64,000 bases of DNA from Sclerotiophoma versabilis (Eukaryota > Ascomycota > Dothideomycetes > Pleosporales > Didymellaceae). Made by a program: the position numbers and the translations under genes. Within the stretch, counting starts at the first letter, position 1. Each line of letters starts with the position of its first letter. Shown piece by piece: positions 45,834 through 59,750 of this stretch. The stretch lies in NCBI GenBank assembly GCA_012274445.1, contig JAAROD010000004.1:3162001-3226000 (forward strand), given 5' to 3'. Below the pieces are notes generated by a model. The model did no database searches. It had not been told where the DNA came from and was given only the letters and a program-made list of their open reading frames with translations.

Positions 45834-46204
45834 TATAGTAATAAGTAGTATAGGTATAAAGTAAGTAGCTTACTTTATCTTTACTAGGGCTAATTATTAT
45901 ATAATTAGTATCTTCTACTAATTTTAACTATGTTTAAGTCTATTACTATAGCTATAAGTACTCTCTTATTTTACTTTTAATTTAAGCTTCTTCTACCTAT
46001 TTAGCTGCTTACTATAAGCTTCTTAAGCTTCTTATACCTCTTAAGTTACTTATAACTTATTATTTAAGCTTAAGTTATAGCTAGAAAGTAGCTACTCTTT
46101 TTCTACTAGCTTAGACAGCTTCTAATTAAGCTTTTTATATAGCTTTCCTAGGCTCTTTTTAACTATTTAGCTAACTTTAGATAGAAAGAACCTAAGTCTA
46201 AGCG

Positions 46205-46560
46205 CTTTATATATACTACTACTACTACTACTACTACTAATACTAAGCGCTACTATACTACTACTACTACTACTAACTATACTACTACTGCCTATACTCT
46301 GCTCCTTGCGCCTTACGCGCCTACTACCTACCTTTACTACTTAGTCTTACCTTTAGGTATTAGTAGTTTAGTTTTAGCTAATTAAGCTTCTTCTACTAGG
46401 CCCCTAGGCTCTATTAGAGACTCTAGCTCTCTCCCTTCTTACCTACTACTACTACCCCCCCTCTAGCTACCTTCTCTGCTGCTACTGCTACCTCTACCTC
46501 TGCCTCTGCTAGCTTCTACTCTTACTACTACTACTACTACTACTATACCTATTATAGGTA
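46205..46560. repeat. (CTA)n/(CTG)n-like low-complexity, C-rich tract inside copia-2
   Basis: Runs of CTACTACTA alternate with CTGCTGCTACTG, CCCCCC and GCGCC segments. On the element's coding (minus) strand this is a (TAG)n/(CAG)n tract that may derive from polyglutamine. It keeps more C than its surroundings because its C is mostly in CT, CC and CG steps that RIP does not attack. Confidence 0.7.
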
Positions 46561-47769
46561 CTATATAGAGTAAGCATAGAACTATCCTCTACTTAGGCTA
46601 TATATATACTCTGCTAGTTAACAGCTTAGCTACGCAGTGCTATAATATAGCTAATACTAGCCCCTATGCCTACTACTACTTCTAGTACTCTTTAGGGCAC
46701 TCTTATTACTCTATATAGGTTCTAGAGCTTCTTAAGCTTATAGTATATAAACTAACAGCTCTTATAGCTCTAGCCCTCTTAAAGTAGTTAGTATTACTTT
46801 TACTAATAAGCTATAGGTATTTAGAGGTATAACTACTTCTATAAGTTACTATTCTTTTCTTATAATATAGTTTAGTACTAATAAGCTTATAGAAGTCTAT
46901 AAACCTATATATTACTTAGTATATAATAAAGAAGCTTCTAGTAGAGAGTTATAGTTTTAATAGAGACTAAAAGAGAAGCTCTAAATTTAAGAGTTAGTAG
47001 TAAGTACCTAAGAAAAGAGAGTTATTCTCTCTAGTAGTTAAATTAATTATTTACTTTTTCTTTTAACTACTCTTTTTATAACTTTATAACCTATTATACC
47101 TTACTATTTATATTATAAAGGTTTAGGTAGGTTAAAAAGCGCTTATAAGCCTACCTAGAAAGTACTTTTATTAACCTATTAGTAGGTATCTTACTTATTT
47201 TTATATAGGTTACTATAAAGGTACCTTTTATATACTTTTATTTAAGCTATATATTCTATATATCTATATAGTACAGCTAGGTAGTAAGCTACTTACTTTC
47301 TTCTACTACTAACTATATAGTTTACTAATTATTATAGAATATCTTTTAAGTAACCTCTAGGTTAAGGTAGAGCTTATAGAGAAATTACTTTAAAGTAGTA
47401 CTTTTCTTAGCTATATACTTAAGAGCTAGTAGTTTAGCTTTAGTTATTAAAGTAGTTACTATAGACTGCTTAGCTACCTTCTATATAATTAGGCTGCTAA
47501 AGAGCTATATAATATACCTTTAAGATAATTAATATAATTTACTATTATTAGTAAATAAAGCGTCTTTATATATAAAAAGCTAGCTACCTAAATAAGCTCT
47601 ATACTATATACCTAGGTACTTAGTTCTATATAAGTAGCTAATAACTTAAGAAGATACTTAGAAGTAAGTAGCTCTAGAATTTATAAGATAGTAAGATAGC
47701 TAAGAAGCTATATATATAATATCTAGCTATATTATAATTATAGTATATAATATCAACTCTACCTACTCT

Positions 47770-48480
47770 TAATAAGCCTTAATTTCTTACTTTAAAGCTT
47801 CTTCTATATACTTCTAAAGCTTAATTATAGAAAAGAGAATACTTAGAAGTAACCTCTTCTTTAAAACCTTAAACTTAGTAGTAAGCTTCTTAATATAGAA
47901 GTTATAAGTAAGTATTATTACTTAAGCTACTTAATCTTATATAATATAAACTTCTAAGAACTATTTAGTAGCTCTATAATCTATAATCTAATATTTAGCT
48001 ATTAATAAGCTTATTAACTACTCTATAGCTACTTAATTATTCTTATAATAAGTAAAGAGAATATTATTAATATAGAAGAGTAAGATAATTTTTTACTTAT
48101 TATTAAAGAATAAGTATAGCTCTTCTTTTAATACTATTAAACTAAGCTTCTAAAGAGTACTAAATAGCTTCTTATACTATAGAATAAGGGAGTTCTAAAA
48201 ACTATATAGAGCTTATAGTAGTAGTACTACCTACTTAAGCTTCTTAAATCTATTAGGCAGCTTATATAGTACTAGCAGCTAGTCTTAGCAGCTTATATTA
48301 AGAAATACGCTGCTTATATTATACTATAGTAGCTTTAAATTAAACTAAGCTACTATAGTAACTATTATATAAAAGAACCTTATAGTAAGCGTTATAGTAT
48401 AGGTTAACTTAATTAAATCTTTTACCTAGAGGTCTCTGTATATATATATTCTAGCTTTATATTTTATAAAGTAGCTGTCT
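47770..48480 (-). pseudogene. copia-2 reverse transcriptase remnant
   Basis: The minus strand reads KARIYIYRDLQ, TYTITLTIRFF, a VAQFNLKAT block, SFQNSLILQY at the YGL-like turn, then LYLFFNNKQKIILLFYINNI, the Copia Y-V-D-D-I site with Asp codons changed to Asn, and IDYRATKQFLEVYII. The order matches Ty1/Copia reverse transcriptase. Confidence 0.75.
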
Positions 48481-51400
48481 TAATTAAGCTTATAAGTAAA
48501 TACCTATTTAAGTAGTAGAGCTCTAGCCTAGAAGCTTATTTTATTTATTTCTTTCTAAGTATTTCTCTTAGTAAGTATTATAATCTCTTTTATATAGGCC
48601 TAGCAGAATAAAGTACCTACAGAGTAATTAGTAAGCTCTTTCTATATATTAAAAACTAAAGAAAGCTAGTTATAGTATACCTACTACTTATTTTTAGCTA
48701 ATAGTTTCTCTAACCTTATTACTAAGGCTATAATAACTATATAGATTATAATAAAGTTTCTTTTCTAGTTTCTATACTTATTTATATAATTAAATAAGCT
48801 TCTAAGTAGCTAAAGGTAACTCTCTTACTCTATTAAGCTTATTATAGTATATATACCTACTCTATTATCTTTTCTAAGCTTATTACACTCTTAGTTACGT
48901 AGCCTACAGCTTAATTATATTAGTAGGCTAATAGTTCTATACTAATTAGCATAGCTTATAGTTAGTTTACCTACTTTTATTAATTTCTAAGAAGGTATAA
49001 GAATAATTAGAGAGTTAGGTCTTCTTATTAGTAGATTATTATAATCCTTATTACCTACTAGAGAGCTCTTTTCTTTAATAGTAGAGTATACTTTCTATAA
49101 GCTTCTAGACAGGTACTCTTCTATAGAAGCTTCTCTGCCTACTGCTAGCTACTTAGGTTCTAGTATTAGGTTAGAGGAGAGAAGGCCTAGTTCTTAGTAC
49201 TCTATATAGATTTCTATTAGTTTACTAGCTATACTAACTAATTATATAGTCTCTACTTTAGAAGCTTACTTATTACTAGACTAGCCTTCTACTAATTAAG
49301 CTTCTTCTAAGAGCTTACTTCTAAGCTATTATATAGAAGGTAATTTAAGTAATAGATCTTCTCTCTTAGTAATAAAAAGCTTAATTACTTCTTTTATATC
49401 TACTATCTTACTAGGCTTATAGAGAACTTCTATAACCTTTACTACTTCTATAACTAGAAGTATAGTTAACCTATTAACCTAGTTATAAAAGAGCTCTTTA
49501 TTAAAAGTTATATTATATATTATAATTACCTAGTTAAGTTAGAGTACCTATATATAGTATATATTAGAAGCTTAATAACTAATAAGGTAACAAATATAAC
49601 TTCTTAAAGTAACTTTAAAGCTTCTTCTATTATAGCTAGCTACTTATTCTCTATTTAAGAGATACGCTTAGTAGCTATATATATATATTCTACTTTAATT
49701 AAGTCCTAGATTAGCTATAAGTACTCTTACCTGCTTAGGTTAGTACTATTAAAAGTACTATATAAACTACTAATTAAGCTCTTTATTTAGGCTATATAGC
49801 TTATTTAAGTATATAGAACTTATATTATAAAGCTACGTAGTAGCTATAATAACCTCTAGCTAGAGCTTCTTATATAGGTTTATACTACTTCTTATTTTTA
49901 TTAACTTAGTAATTATCTTCTATCTACCTCTCTTTACTATACTATTTAGCTTATATATATAGAAAGGTATATACTTAATATTAATTTCTATATTAAGCAC
50001 CTAGCGCTTATATATAGAGCTCTCTTACTATAGTAGTATAGCTATATTATTATCTTAGCTAATCTTATAGATTTTAAGCTTATACTAAGTAGCTACTTAG
50101 CTTAAAAAATTAGTAAGAACTTAGAGAATTTTAATTTAAGTCTTTCTTTATAGCAGGTATATAAAGAGCTTTCTATTATAGTACTTCTTAATTAAAAGTA
50201 TCTATAATTTACCTTTACAGCCTAAGAGTATATTAAATAGGTTCTAGCTAATTTACTAAAAGAAGTAAGCTAGTTTCTTATACTTTTTTTATAATACTAC
50301 CTACTTAGTATAGGTTATTATATATATCTTATAATTCTTTTAGAGTACCTTAGCTATATATATACTATATATGCGCTTTATAAGTACTTATAAAGCTTTT
50401 AGGCTAAGGTAGCTAGCTCTAGTATACTAGAGGCGCTTACTTAAGCTATAGAAATAGAAGTTATATAATTATTTTATTATTACTACGTTTAGAAGGCTTA
50501 TAGAATAGTAAGAAAGAGGTTTATATTTAAGAAAAGTAAGGTTATAAGCATACTATAGAGTAGTATATATAATACTTATATTAAAGTCTTTAATATATTC
50601 TACCTATAGAGTACTATTAAGCTCTAGGTACTATACCTTCTTTTCTTATAATTAAGCTTCTAAAATAATATTAATATAGAAACCTTTAACTATAATAATA
50701 TTCTAAAAAAGTAAGTTTTTAGTATATAGGCTGCGCTTTCTATAAAGAGTATTCTTTAGTAAATAAGCTTCTTAGCCTGCTATAGAAAATACTTAGGTAC
50801 CTACTTCTATAGTATTACTAGAATTAGATAGGTAGAAAGACCTAGGTATAAAGTGCTTAGCGCTATTAACTAGGTGTATAGTAGCTTTATTATCTAGAAT
50901 TATACTTTTAGAAAGTAAATAAGTATTAAAATCTATAAGGTTATATACCTCTAGAGTCTTTCTTATTAGCTAGATATTACTAAAAGTACTTATTATTCTT
51001 AGGTTAATTAGAGCTGCTTATATATTACCTAGAAACTTAACTTATAGTATCCTAGCTACTAGTTAGAGACCTTCTAAGGCCTAGATTAAGTAGTAAGTTT
51101 TTAAGTACTAGATAAGTTACTTAACTTTCTTCTTAAGGTCTTTAAACTCTTTATAATTAAGCTTCTAGAGTATTTACTAATAAGCTTAGTCTCCTAGTTT
51201 ATATAAAGGTAAAGATAAGCCTATTACTATAGTCTTAAGTGCTTAGTACTATATTAGTTTCTATAGGTAGGTATAACTCTTAGTTTTATAGAAGTAACTA
51301 TAGCCTATTTATTTTAAACTTAAGCTATTAGGCTTCTCTATAGAAGCTTCTTAGGTATCTAATTAATTACTAAAGGTTATAAATACCTTTAAGTTATTTA

Positions 51401-52370
51401 TACTTAACCTAATTATATATTTATATATTAAGCTACTAAAAACTCTACTTACTTAGTCTAAATTAGGTATTTTAAGCCCTAGAATAGTTTTCTAGATAAT
51501 TCTTTAGTATATAGTATAAGCCTATTCTAGAGTAATTCTATACTCTAATATATTAAGAAAATCTTAAATAGTAAGCTTTCTATTAACTTCTATAAGCTTA
51601 TAAGACTTAGCTCTTATATATAGGTATAACTACTTCTAGTACTAGTCTTATAGAGTAGCTTATTCTTACTTAGCTACTCTAAAGTAGGCTCTATACTCTA
51701 CTCTAACTTAGTTCTTAGTACTTAGTATAGTAAGAGTAAGCTCTTAGTATAGTGCTTATATAAGTAATTATAGTATAGTCTTATTATTAGTAATAAGCTA
51801 TACTATTACTAGTAAGATAATTAATAAAGCTACTATAGTATTAACCTAGTTCTATAGTTTCTAAAAATACTCTGCCTTAGCAGCCTACTTACTTATTTAT
51901 ATTTTATATTTTATAAGCTTATAGTTATATACCTTAGAGCTTAATTATACTTTAGTAAGTTAGGTAGACTAGCTATAAGTAGCTTATATATATAGATAGT
52001 TATTATAGGTTAAGCTAGTTAATAGATACCTAGTAGCTTCTAGCTCTATAATTAAGCTAATAGTAGGTAGCTTAAGAGCTTCTTTATATATACCTAGTAT
52101 ATTAGAGGTATTTAGGTTAATAAGATTCTATATATTATATAGCTTAGTATGCTAGGTAAGCTAAATATACTAATTAGGCTAGTTATTTCTAAAGCGCAGC
52201 TAGTAGGTACTAGCTAGTATAGCTAATAAAGCTTATAAGCTATAGTTAACTAGCTTACCTATTATTTAGTTTAGTAGTAGAGTAAAAGAGAGTTTTAATT
52301 AAAGTAGTTAAGTACTATCTAAAAGGCTTAATTAGCTAAGTATATAGAAAGATCTACTACTCTTTAGAAG

Positions 52371-52383
52371 CTAGGCTTATAAC
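52371..52383 (-). other. copia-2 primer-binding site, initiator-Met half-tRNA type
   Basis: Directly after the 5' LTR on the minus strand comes GTTATAAGCCTAG. It matches GTTATGAGCCCTG, the complement of the anticodon arm of fungal initiator tRNA-Met, apart from changes that RIP would make. The same 13-mer is found in copia-3 at 36805-36817 and 37177-37189. Confidence 0.6.
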
Positions 52384-52675
52384 TATTAATAAGCTTATAG
52401 TATAATACTTAGGTAATTAAATAATTAATTAGTACCTATTTATCTAGACGTAATAACTGTTTATATATAAAGAAAATATTATTAGTTATATAACTCTAGA
52501 ATTAAGCTTATAGGTAGTAGTAGGTCTACTTAACTATAGTTAGCTTAACTACTAAGCCTCTTAAGAGTTAGCTATAAGCTTAGGTGCATAGGCTTATACT
52601 TTAGGTAATACCTAGCTCTAATATACTAATACTTTACTTAGCCTAGTAGTAAGCTAGCAGCTTACTTATATAATA
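52384..52675 (-). repeat. copia-2 5' LTR (292 bp)
   Basis: Pairs with 37777-38068; followed on the right by ACTAG (52676-52680). Confidence 0.88.
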
Positions 52676-52699
52676 ACTAGTAATAGTATAGCTTATTTT

Positions 52700-54571
52700 A
52701 AGTAATAGTATAACTCTATAATTACTTATCTAGGCTCTAAGAAAGAAGCTTACTTCTACTTTACTTAGTACTAAGAACTAACTATAAGCTAAGTATAAAG
52801 CTTACTTTAAAGCTACTAAGTAGAGATAAGCTACTTTATAAGACTAGTACTAGAAGTAGTTATACCTTTATATAAGAGCTAAGGCTTATAAGCTTATAAA
52901 GGTTAAAGAAAAGCTTACTATCTAAGACTTTTTAAATATATTAAGCTATAAGATTACCTCTAAATAGGCCTATACTATATACTAAAAGATTATCTTAGAT
53001 ACTATTCTAGGGCTTAAAATACTTACTTTAGACTAAGTAAGTAAAGTCTTTAGTAGCTTAATATATAAGTATATAATAAAGGCAGAGAAGAATACCTCTA
53101 GTATATTTACTACCTTTAGTAACTACTTAGATATTACCTAAAGTACTTCTACTAGTAACTCTAGCTACTTAGCTATAAGTAATAGCTATAAATACTTCTA
53201 TAAGAAGAAAGAGAATACCTATAAGTAGAAGGTAACTAAATACTAAGTACTAGAGACTATAGTAAGAGGCTTATTTATACCTTCTTACTATCTTAAGAAA
53301 TTATACTACTAGAATATAGTTAAGAAGCTTAACTCTAATAACTTTAAGAACTTAAAGAAGTTAATAAAGTAACTTAGCTAGTACTTATAAGCTCTCTGCG
53401 CTATTATAGTAGGTAGTATACTTTAACCTATAAGTAAAGTACTTAAAGCTAAGTTCTTAGGTAATATCTAAGTAGCTCTTATTAACTTAAAGATAATAAT
53501 AATACTCCTAATAAGCTTAGAAGTAGAGAAGAAGCTAGAAGTCTATAACCTTATAGATTTTAACACCTATTCTCTATTAGAGAGTATAATTTTAGATAAT
53601 AGAGCTACTACTTACCTAGTTAACAGCGCAGATAGGCTTATACCTAGTACTTTTATACTAGCTACCTTAATAGATATAGTAGAAGTAAGTACCTAAGTAT
53701 TCTCTATTATAGGCTAAGAAGCTTATTTATTTAAGAATACCTTCTATAAAAGGTATAGCCTAAATATAGAAAACCTACTTCTTTAGAATATTATTATAGT
53801 AGAAGAATTCTATATTAATATAATCTTAGAAGCTTCATTATGAGAAAAAGAGATATAGTACCTAGGCCTTAATAGTACTCTCTAAGTAAGTTATATTAAA
53901 AATTTAAATAGAAGTATTATATATACTAACCTATAGTATACTTATAACTTTACTTTCTTTAAATATAAGCTACTATTATACTACTTTCTAAGCCTATTAA
54001 ATATAGTAATAATAAAATACTTATATAACTTATATTCTAAAAGCTTAATAAAGTAGCTATAGTATACCTAAGCTAGCTATTTAGGCCTATAAGCTCTTTA
54101 AGTACTTATATAGTATATATATAGTATATATATAAGTAGAGTACTCTAAAAGAACTATAAAGTATATATAACTATATATACTAAGTAGGTTATTTTATAT
54201 AGACCTTATAAAAAGCCTACTTAGCTATTCTAGAGAATTAGATAGAACCTATTTAATATACCTCTAAGTAGAAGTAGTAAACTATAAATACTTTTAATTT
54301 AAAAGTACTATAGTAGAAAGCTCTTTATATACACACTATAAGAAAAGACTTAAATTAAGATTTTATATATTCTAACTAATTTCTTAAGCTAGGTAGCTAT
54401 TTAGTATAAGCTCTATATCTATAAAATAAGCTAGAATAATAATACTACTACTTTACTATAGTAAGAGAGCTTTCTATATAAATACTAAGTACTTAAAGTA
54501 GAAATTAATATTAAATAAGTTCTACTATATATATATAAGCTAAATAGAGCTGTAGAAAAAAAGAGCTAAAA
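52700..54571 (+). pseudogene. copia-3 gag, protease and pre-integrase remnant
   Basis: A Lys/Gln-rich gag stretch (KAYKLIKVKEKLTIQDFL) is followed near 53590 by ESIILDNRATTYLVN, the Copia protease site 'ILDSGATxH' with RIP changes, then VSTQVFSIIGQEAY, and a pre-integrase region. A solo gypsy-2 LTR ends this segment. Confidence 0.75.
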
Positions 54572-54884
54572 TATAATAGGCTAGGCTCTAGACTAGTACC
54601 TTAGCGCATAGAAGGCCTTAAGTACTCTAGCTAATTACGCTCTAGCTCTATAGGTTCTTAGTAGAACTTTAGTAATTTTAGTCTCTATAATAGGCCTTCT
54701 AAACTCTTTAGATAAGAGCCTACCTTACTACTATAAAGGCTACTAGAGAATTATAAATTCTATAAATAGGTTCTATATACCTTCTACCTTCTAGTATATA
54801 TATATAAGACTTTAAACTAGTAGATAGGTATTAAATTTATTTAGTTTCTACTTATATATAGCCTTTAGTAGCTAGCTTCTTATA
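54572..54884 (+). repeat. Solo gypsy-2 LTR (313 bp)
   Basis: Exactly the length of the other gypsy-2 LTRs, with no internal sequence on either side. Flanks are TAAAA (54567-54571) and TAGAA (54885-54889), a target duplication that differs by one G-to-A change. It is the product of LTR-LTR recombination and lies inside copia-3. Confidence 0.82.
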
Positions 54885-55127
54885 TAGAAGATTATTACTA
54901 AATCTATTAAAATAAAAAGTAGCTTAAAATTACCTAAGAAGCTCTAGCCTAAAGTAGTTATAGTAGTAGCCTAGCTTTATAATATAAGCCTATTATATAT
55001 AAATAAGCTTTAGAGTCTAAATAAGTAGCTTAACTAGTAGTTTATATAATACTTCTACTAGTACTAACCTAGGTAGGTAAGAGTAGTTATAGCTAATCTA
55101 AGACCTAATTAGAGTAGAATATATATA
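54885..55127 (+). pseudogene. copia-3 integrase segment
   Basis: Reads KLPKKLQPKVVIVVAQLYN, matching the 'LPxxLWxEAxxxAxxLxN' stretch of Copia integrases, then YINKLQSLN and FIQYFYQYQPRQ. It resumes at 62080 after gypsy-3. Confidence 0.7.
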
Positions 55128-55317
55128 TATTAAGAGTTAAAGTAGCCTTCTAATAAGTATGTATTTATTCTATACTATAGAAGTAGAAAGATAGAGAAAG
55201 AAAAAGAAATTATCTCTTCTTATATAAGATATAGTAAGATACTAAGCTATACTCTATAATTATATATATAGGTTTAGTATATAGTTTTATATACTTAAAG
55301 CTTAGCCTATTATAATA
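55128..55317 (-). repeat. gypsy-3 3' LTR (190 bp)
   Basis: Same length as 61890-62079 and differs by a few transitions. Confidence 0.85.
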
Positions 55318-58299
55318 CTTTTCTTTTTTACTTTAATATATTTACTTATATATAAAACTTAGAGCAGTAATATAATAGTAAAATAGTTACCTATAGGCTA
55401 CTATTCTTAAAATAAAGTATAGTATCTAAATTAAGTAATCTAGGTTTTACTATAAAGCTATAATCTTATTATATATATACTCCTTTACTTATACTTATAT
55501 AGTACTAGCTAATTATAGTCTATTTATATATAGCTCTAGTACTAGTAGTAGTCCTAATTAGTTATATTACCTTATTTTATAATATAACTTATAATTACTC
55601 TTCTATATAGTAACTATTAGTTTATTAACTTTACTTTAAGACTTTTATAGCCTTAGTAGAGGTATATAAGTTTAAGTTTTTTATATAAACTATATAGACC
55701 TTTCTCTAAAAGCTCTTTTCTTTCTTTACTTTATACTTAACTTATTAATTATTCTATAGGTTTTATATACTTTTCTAGAGGTTTTTTTTTTTAATAATCT
55801 TCTACTTCTATATATTATTATATCTGCTTCTACTTATAGTATATAGAGTCCTAGTAGCTAGCTAGGTAGTAGCCTTAACTATTTTTAAGGTTCTACTAGT
55901 AGCTCTATAAACAGCACTTACTCTACTACCTTTAACTACCTTATTAATATTACTTACTAGCTTATTACTTATATAACTACTAGAAGTATTATTCTAGTTA
56001 ATATTAATATTTCTTAAGGTTCTACTAACTTTAACTAGCACTATACTATATAGTATATTATAGATAAGGCTGTTACTAATAAGCTCTGCTAGGTTCTTAT
56101 ATTTACTTCTATATAGTACTCTTCTCTTTTATAGTCTTTTCTTTTACTAATATTCTATATAGATTAATATCTATTATATTACTAACTACTTTCTCTACCT
56201 TTATAACTAGTCTCTATATAATACTGTTTTTAGTTCTAGAGTCTATAATTACTCTTCTACTATTACTTATATAACTATTTATACTTATTAGCTACTTACC
56301 TAGTACTCTTTCTACTTTAAGGCCTTTATTATTTACTTCTATAGTACTATTAACCTTACTAGTTATACTAATAACTATACTACTACTGTCTAAAGTAAGA
56401 AGATATTTATAGCTTTTCTTAGCTATATATCTATTATTAAGTAGTAGAATAGAGCTTACTCTAACTATATATAGAGTAATAGTAGTACTTATTACTACTT
56501 TACTAACTCTTATATAGGTACTTCTTCTAAGTCTACTAATAGTACTTCTAGTACCTCTAGTTATTCTAGTAAATAGGCTATTATAGCCTTTATAGAGAAG
56601 AGATACTTTAGTAATACTAAGTAGGCTCTTAGTAGTATATATAGTTCTTTTATATAGTTACTATTTATAATATAGGTAAGGTTCTTCTTCTAGTTTCTAG
56701 CTAGTCTTCTTATAGGTAGCTATATATCTCTTATATAAGCTATCTAACTTCTATAGGCTTTAGTATTAATAATATTAGCTTTTAGCTTTTAAGTTAGAGC
56801 TTTATAGCCTACCTACTTAACTTAATATTATAGTTAATTATTCTATATATATTTATTAATAATACCTTTAATAAGGTATCCTAGGTATTTCTCTTAGTCT
56901 TTATCTTATATAATAACTACTTCTAGTACTTAATTATTATATTATAAGAGTAGTAGATTAGTTATAGTAGGTTATAGTAAATTAATATAGTAGAACTTAA
57001 TCTACTATAGAATATTAAGTTTAACCTAGTAGGGGTCTTGTATATAGGCTACTTAGAACTTCCTATTTTTCTAATCTAGCTTTTTACTAGGTCTATTAGT
57101 TTAAATATTTATTAGGTTTAGCTAGACTTAGTCTCTAACTTAGTATTTAGGTGCTAGTTATTATATATAGTTAGCCTAAGCTTCTTATTATTATTAGAAG
57201 TATATTATTACTAAAATTACCTAGTTTACTACTTAGTATAAGGTCTATATAATTATTTTAGCCTACTTCTTTAAATCTATTATATAATCTATTAGGTTAC
57301 CTTTAGCTAGGTTATCTAGTAGGTCTAGAAGAAATAGTATATTCTTAAACCTATATTAAAGAAAGAAGAGTAAGACTTTAGTTATTAAGCTTATATAGGT
57401 ATTAAGTATTAGTTCTAGTATTAAAGTAAGTATAGCCTAGTTATTTTATGCTTAGTTTATATATATATATACTACTACTTTAATATTACTATTAGCTCTC
57501 TTAGTAAGTTTATCTATTTATAGATAGAATATAGTAGAAAGGTTCTATTATATACTTAGAAGTTTATATACTCTTTTCTAGAGTTTACTAATAAACTAAG
57601 TACTTTTATTTAAGGTAATATACTATAGAAGTCTATATAGTTAGTAAACTTCTTATATAAATACTTAAGTAATATTATCTACTTTAATTTTCTTTAAGAG
57701 AATTAGAATTATACTTTTACTTAGTTAGTCTTTTATAGCTATAAGGTTTATATAATCTAAGAAAAGTAGAAGAATAGTAATAAAATTAACTATAAGGTTT
57801 TACTATATATAGCTAGGTACTAGTAATAGTTATAGGTAACTATGTTTTCTATTTCTCTAAGAGGTACTTTACTAATAAATATTATAGTTCTATATAAAGT
57901 AATAGTTATCTTTACTTATCTCTAGCTAGTACTATATTCTTACTATTATATAGTAGATTTCTTCTCTTCTAGAGTATTCTATCTAGACTATAAGATAAGC
58001 TTACTATATAGATAGGTTTACTATTTAGTACCTAGGTTCTATTTCTCTACTAGAGTTTATTATTATCTATTACTATATAGTTACCTAAGGATACTACTAT
58101 CTTTTTTATAATAGTGTTTAGAAATCTTATACTATTCTTAATAGCTTATTATATAGCTAAGTATATCTTATTATCTTTTATAGCTTAGTTCTAGTAATAA
58201 GCTATTAAGTTATCTAGAAGTAGTAGCTAAGGTAAGGTGTCTAATAAAATAGTATCTTCTATAGTAAGAGTAGGTGTTTATATAAAAGCAGCGTAGGTA

Positions 58300-59750
58300 A
58301 GGTTCTATTAATAGAATAGAATAAGTATAATAAACTCTCTACTAGTAAGCTACTTATTATCTTCTTCTTAGGGTATATCTTAGTTTTTTCTTAATAGAGT
58401 GTCTGCTTATATATTCTCTTTTTCTAGTCTATAGTAGATCTTTATATTACTAAACTAGAATATAATTTAAGCCTATTATATATATCTTTTAGTAAGCTTT
58501 TATTTCTTAGTAAAGTACTTAAGGTTCTTATAATTAGTAATAACTTTAAACTCTTATATACTTTAGAGTTTAGCGTCCTATTTCTATAGGTAGAAGATTA
58601 CTACTAGAAGTTCTTTATTATAAATAGAGTAGTTTACTTTATAAGAGTAGAACTTTTATAAGAGATATATAACTATATAGAAGTTACTAAATATATCTTC
58701 TTATAAGAGAGTAGTACCTATAGTAAAGCTAAAGAAATTATATTTAACTATAGCCTTCTCCTTTAGGTCTAAGGTAGTAAGTACCTTATCTAATAGAAAG
58801 GCTTTCTTTAAGGCTAGAAAGGCTTACTCTTACTTCTTTTTCTATTAGAATAGTAAGTCTTTCTTTATAAGCTATATAAGTAGCTTAAATAGAGTAGTAA
58901 AGTTTTTAATAAACTTTTTATAGAAATTAGTAAATTCTAGAAACTCTTATATATTCTTAATAGTAGTTAGAGCTTACTACTTCTTAATTACTTATACTTT
59001 TTTAGAATCTATAGAAATTCTCTTTCTAGCTTCTAGAATAAAGCTAAGGTACTTTATATATTCGATATTAAATTTATACTTATTAAGTTCTAAGTATAGG
59101 CTAGCTTTCTATAGGTATTTAACTACTTATTATATATATTTATAATATTTCTATAGAAACCTCTTAGTAAAGATAAGGATATTATCTAAATATATAGAGG
59201 TAAAGTTGTCTAGGAAGTCTCTTAGAGCCTAGTTAATATACCTTTAAAAGATACTTAAGGTATTTACTAATCTAAATAGTATTATAAGCTATTTATATAA
59301 TCTAAACCTTATATAGAAGGTAGTTATCTATTTCTATTTCTTAGATATTCTAATCTTATAGAAAGTAGTAGTAATATCTAGCTTTATATACTATATAGCT
59401 TATCTAATTAGGTTTAGAGTTTCTTTAATTAGTAGAAGAAAGTATTAATTCTTCTTTATAAGAGTATTAAGCGCTCTATAGTCTATATAAAAGTAAAGTC
59501 TACTTTTTAGTTTTTATATAAATAGTACTAGTAAGACTACTAGTAAGTTACTAGCTCTAATAAACCTCTTTTTAAGTAGGTTTAGTAGTATATAGTATAA
59601 AATAAGAAGCTTATCTCTAGATATTATATAGAGTAGGCTGTATAGTACTTCTAGAGTCTTCTTGTCTACTTTATTTAGCTTAATTATATTATACCTTTAG
59701 GCCTCTATATAGTAGTAGCTTATTTCTTTCTTCTAGAATAAATAGCTAAA
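58300..59750 (-). pseudogene. gypsy-3 reverse transcriptase and RNase H remnant
   Basis: The minus strand reads FIRASNLLVVLLVLFI, RLYFYIDYRALNTL, YIKLDITTTFYKIRI, FYIRFRLYK, LFRLVNTLSIF and, further on, IQEFLEFTNFYK, in the order of Gypsy reverse transcriptase and the RNase H connection. RIP-type stops are frequent. Confidence 0.82.

Larger units (their letters stand above)
37777..52675 (-). mobile_element. copia-2: Ty1/Copia element, RIP-inactivated, split by gypsy-2
   Basis: Two 292-bp LTRs, 37777-38068 and 52384-52675, in the same orientation, flanked by the 5-bp duplication ACTAG at 37772-37776 and 52676-52680. The element reads on the minus strand: primer site at 52371-52383, gag to about 51500, integrase near 50500-49000, reverse transcriptase at 48480-47770, RNase H toward 46700, and a purine tract (CTAGAGGG on the minus strand) beside the left LTR. 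gypsy-2 sits in its 3' part. Without gypsy-2 its length is near 7.45 kb. Many RIP-type stops. Confidence 0.87.

Noticed and set aside
46600..50700. Very long plus-strand frame if TAG and TAA are read as Gln
   Set aside because: In RIP-saturated DNA almost any frame looks open this way. The minus strand gives ordered Copia reverse-transcriptase motifs, so the plus reading is an artefact.
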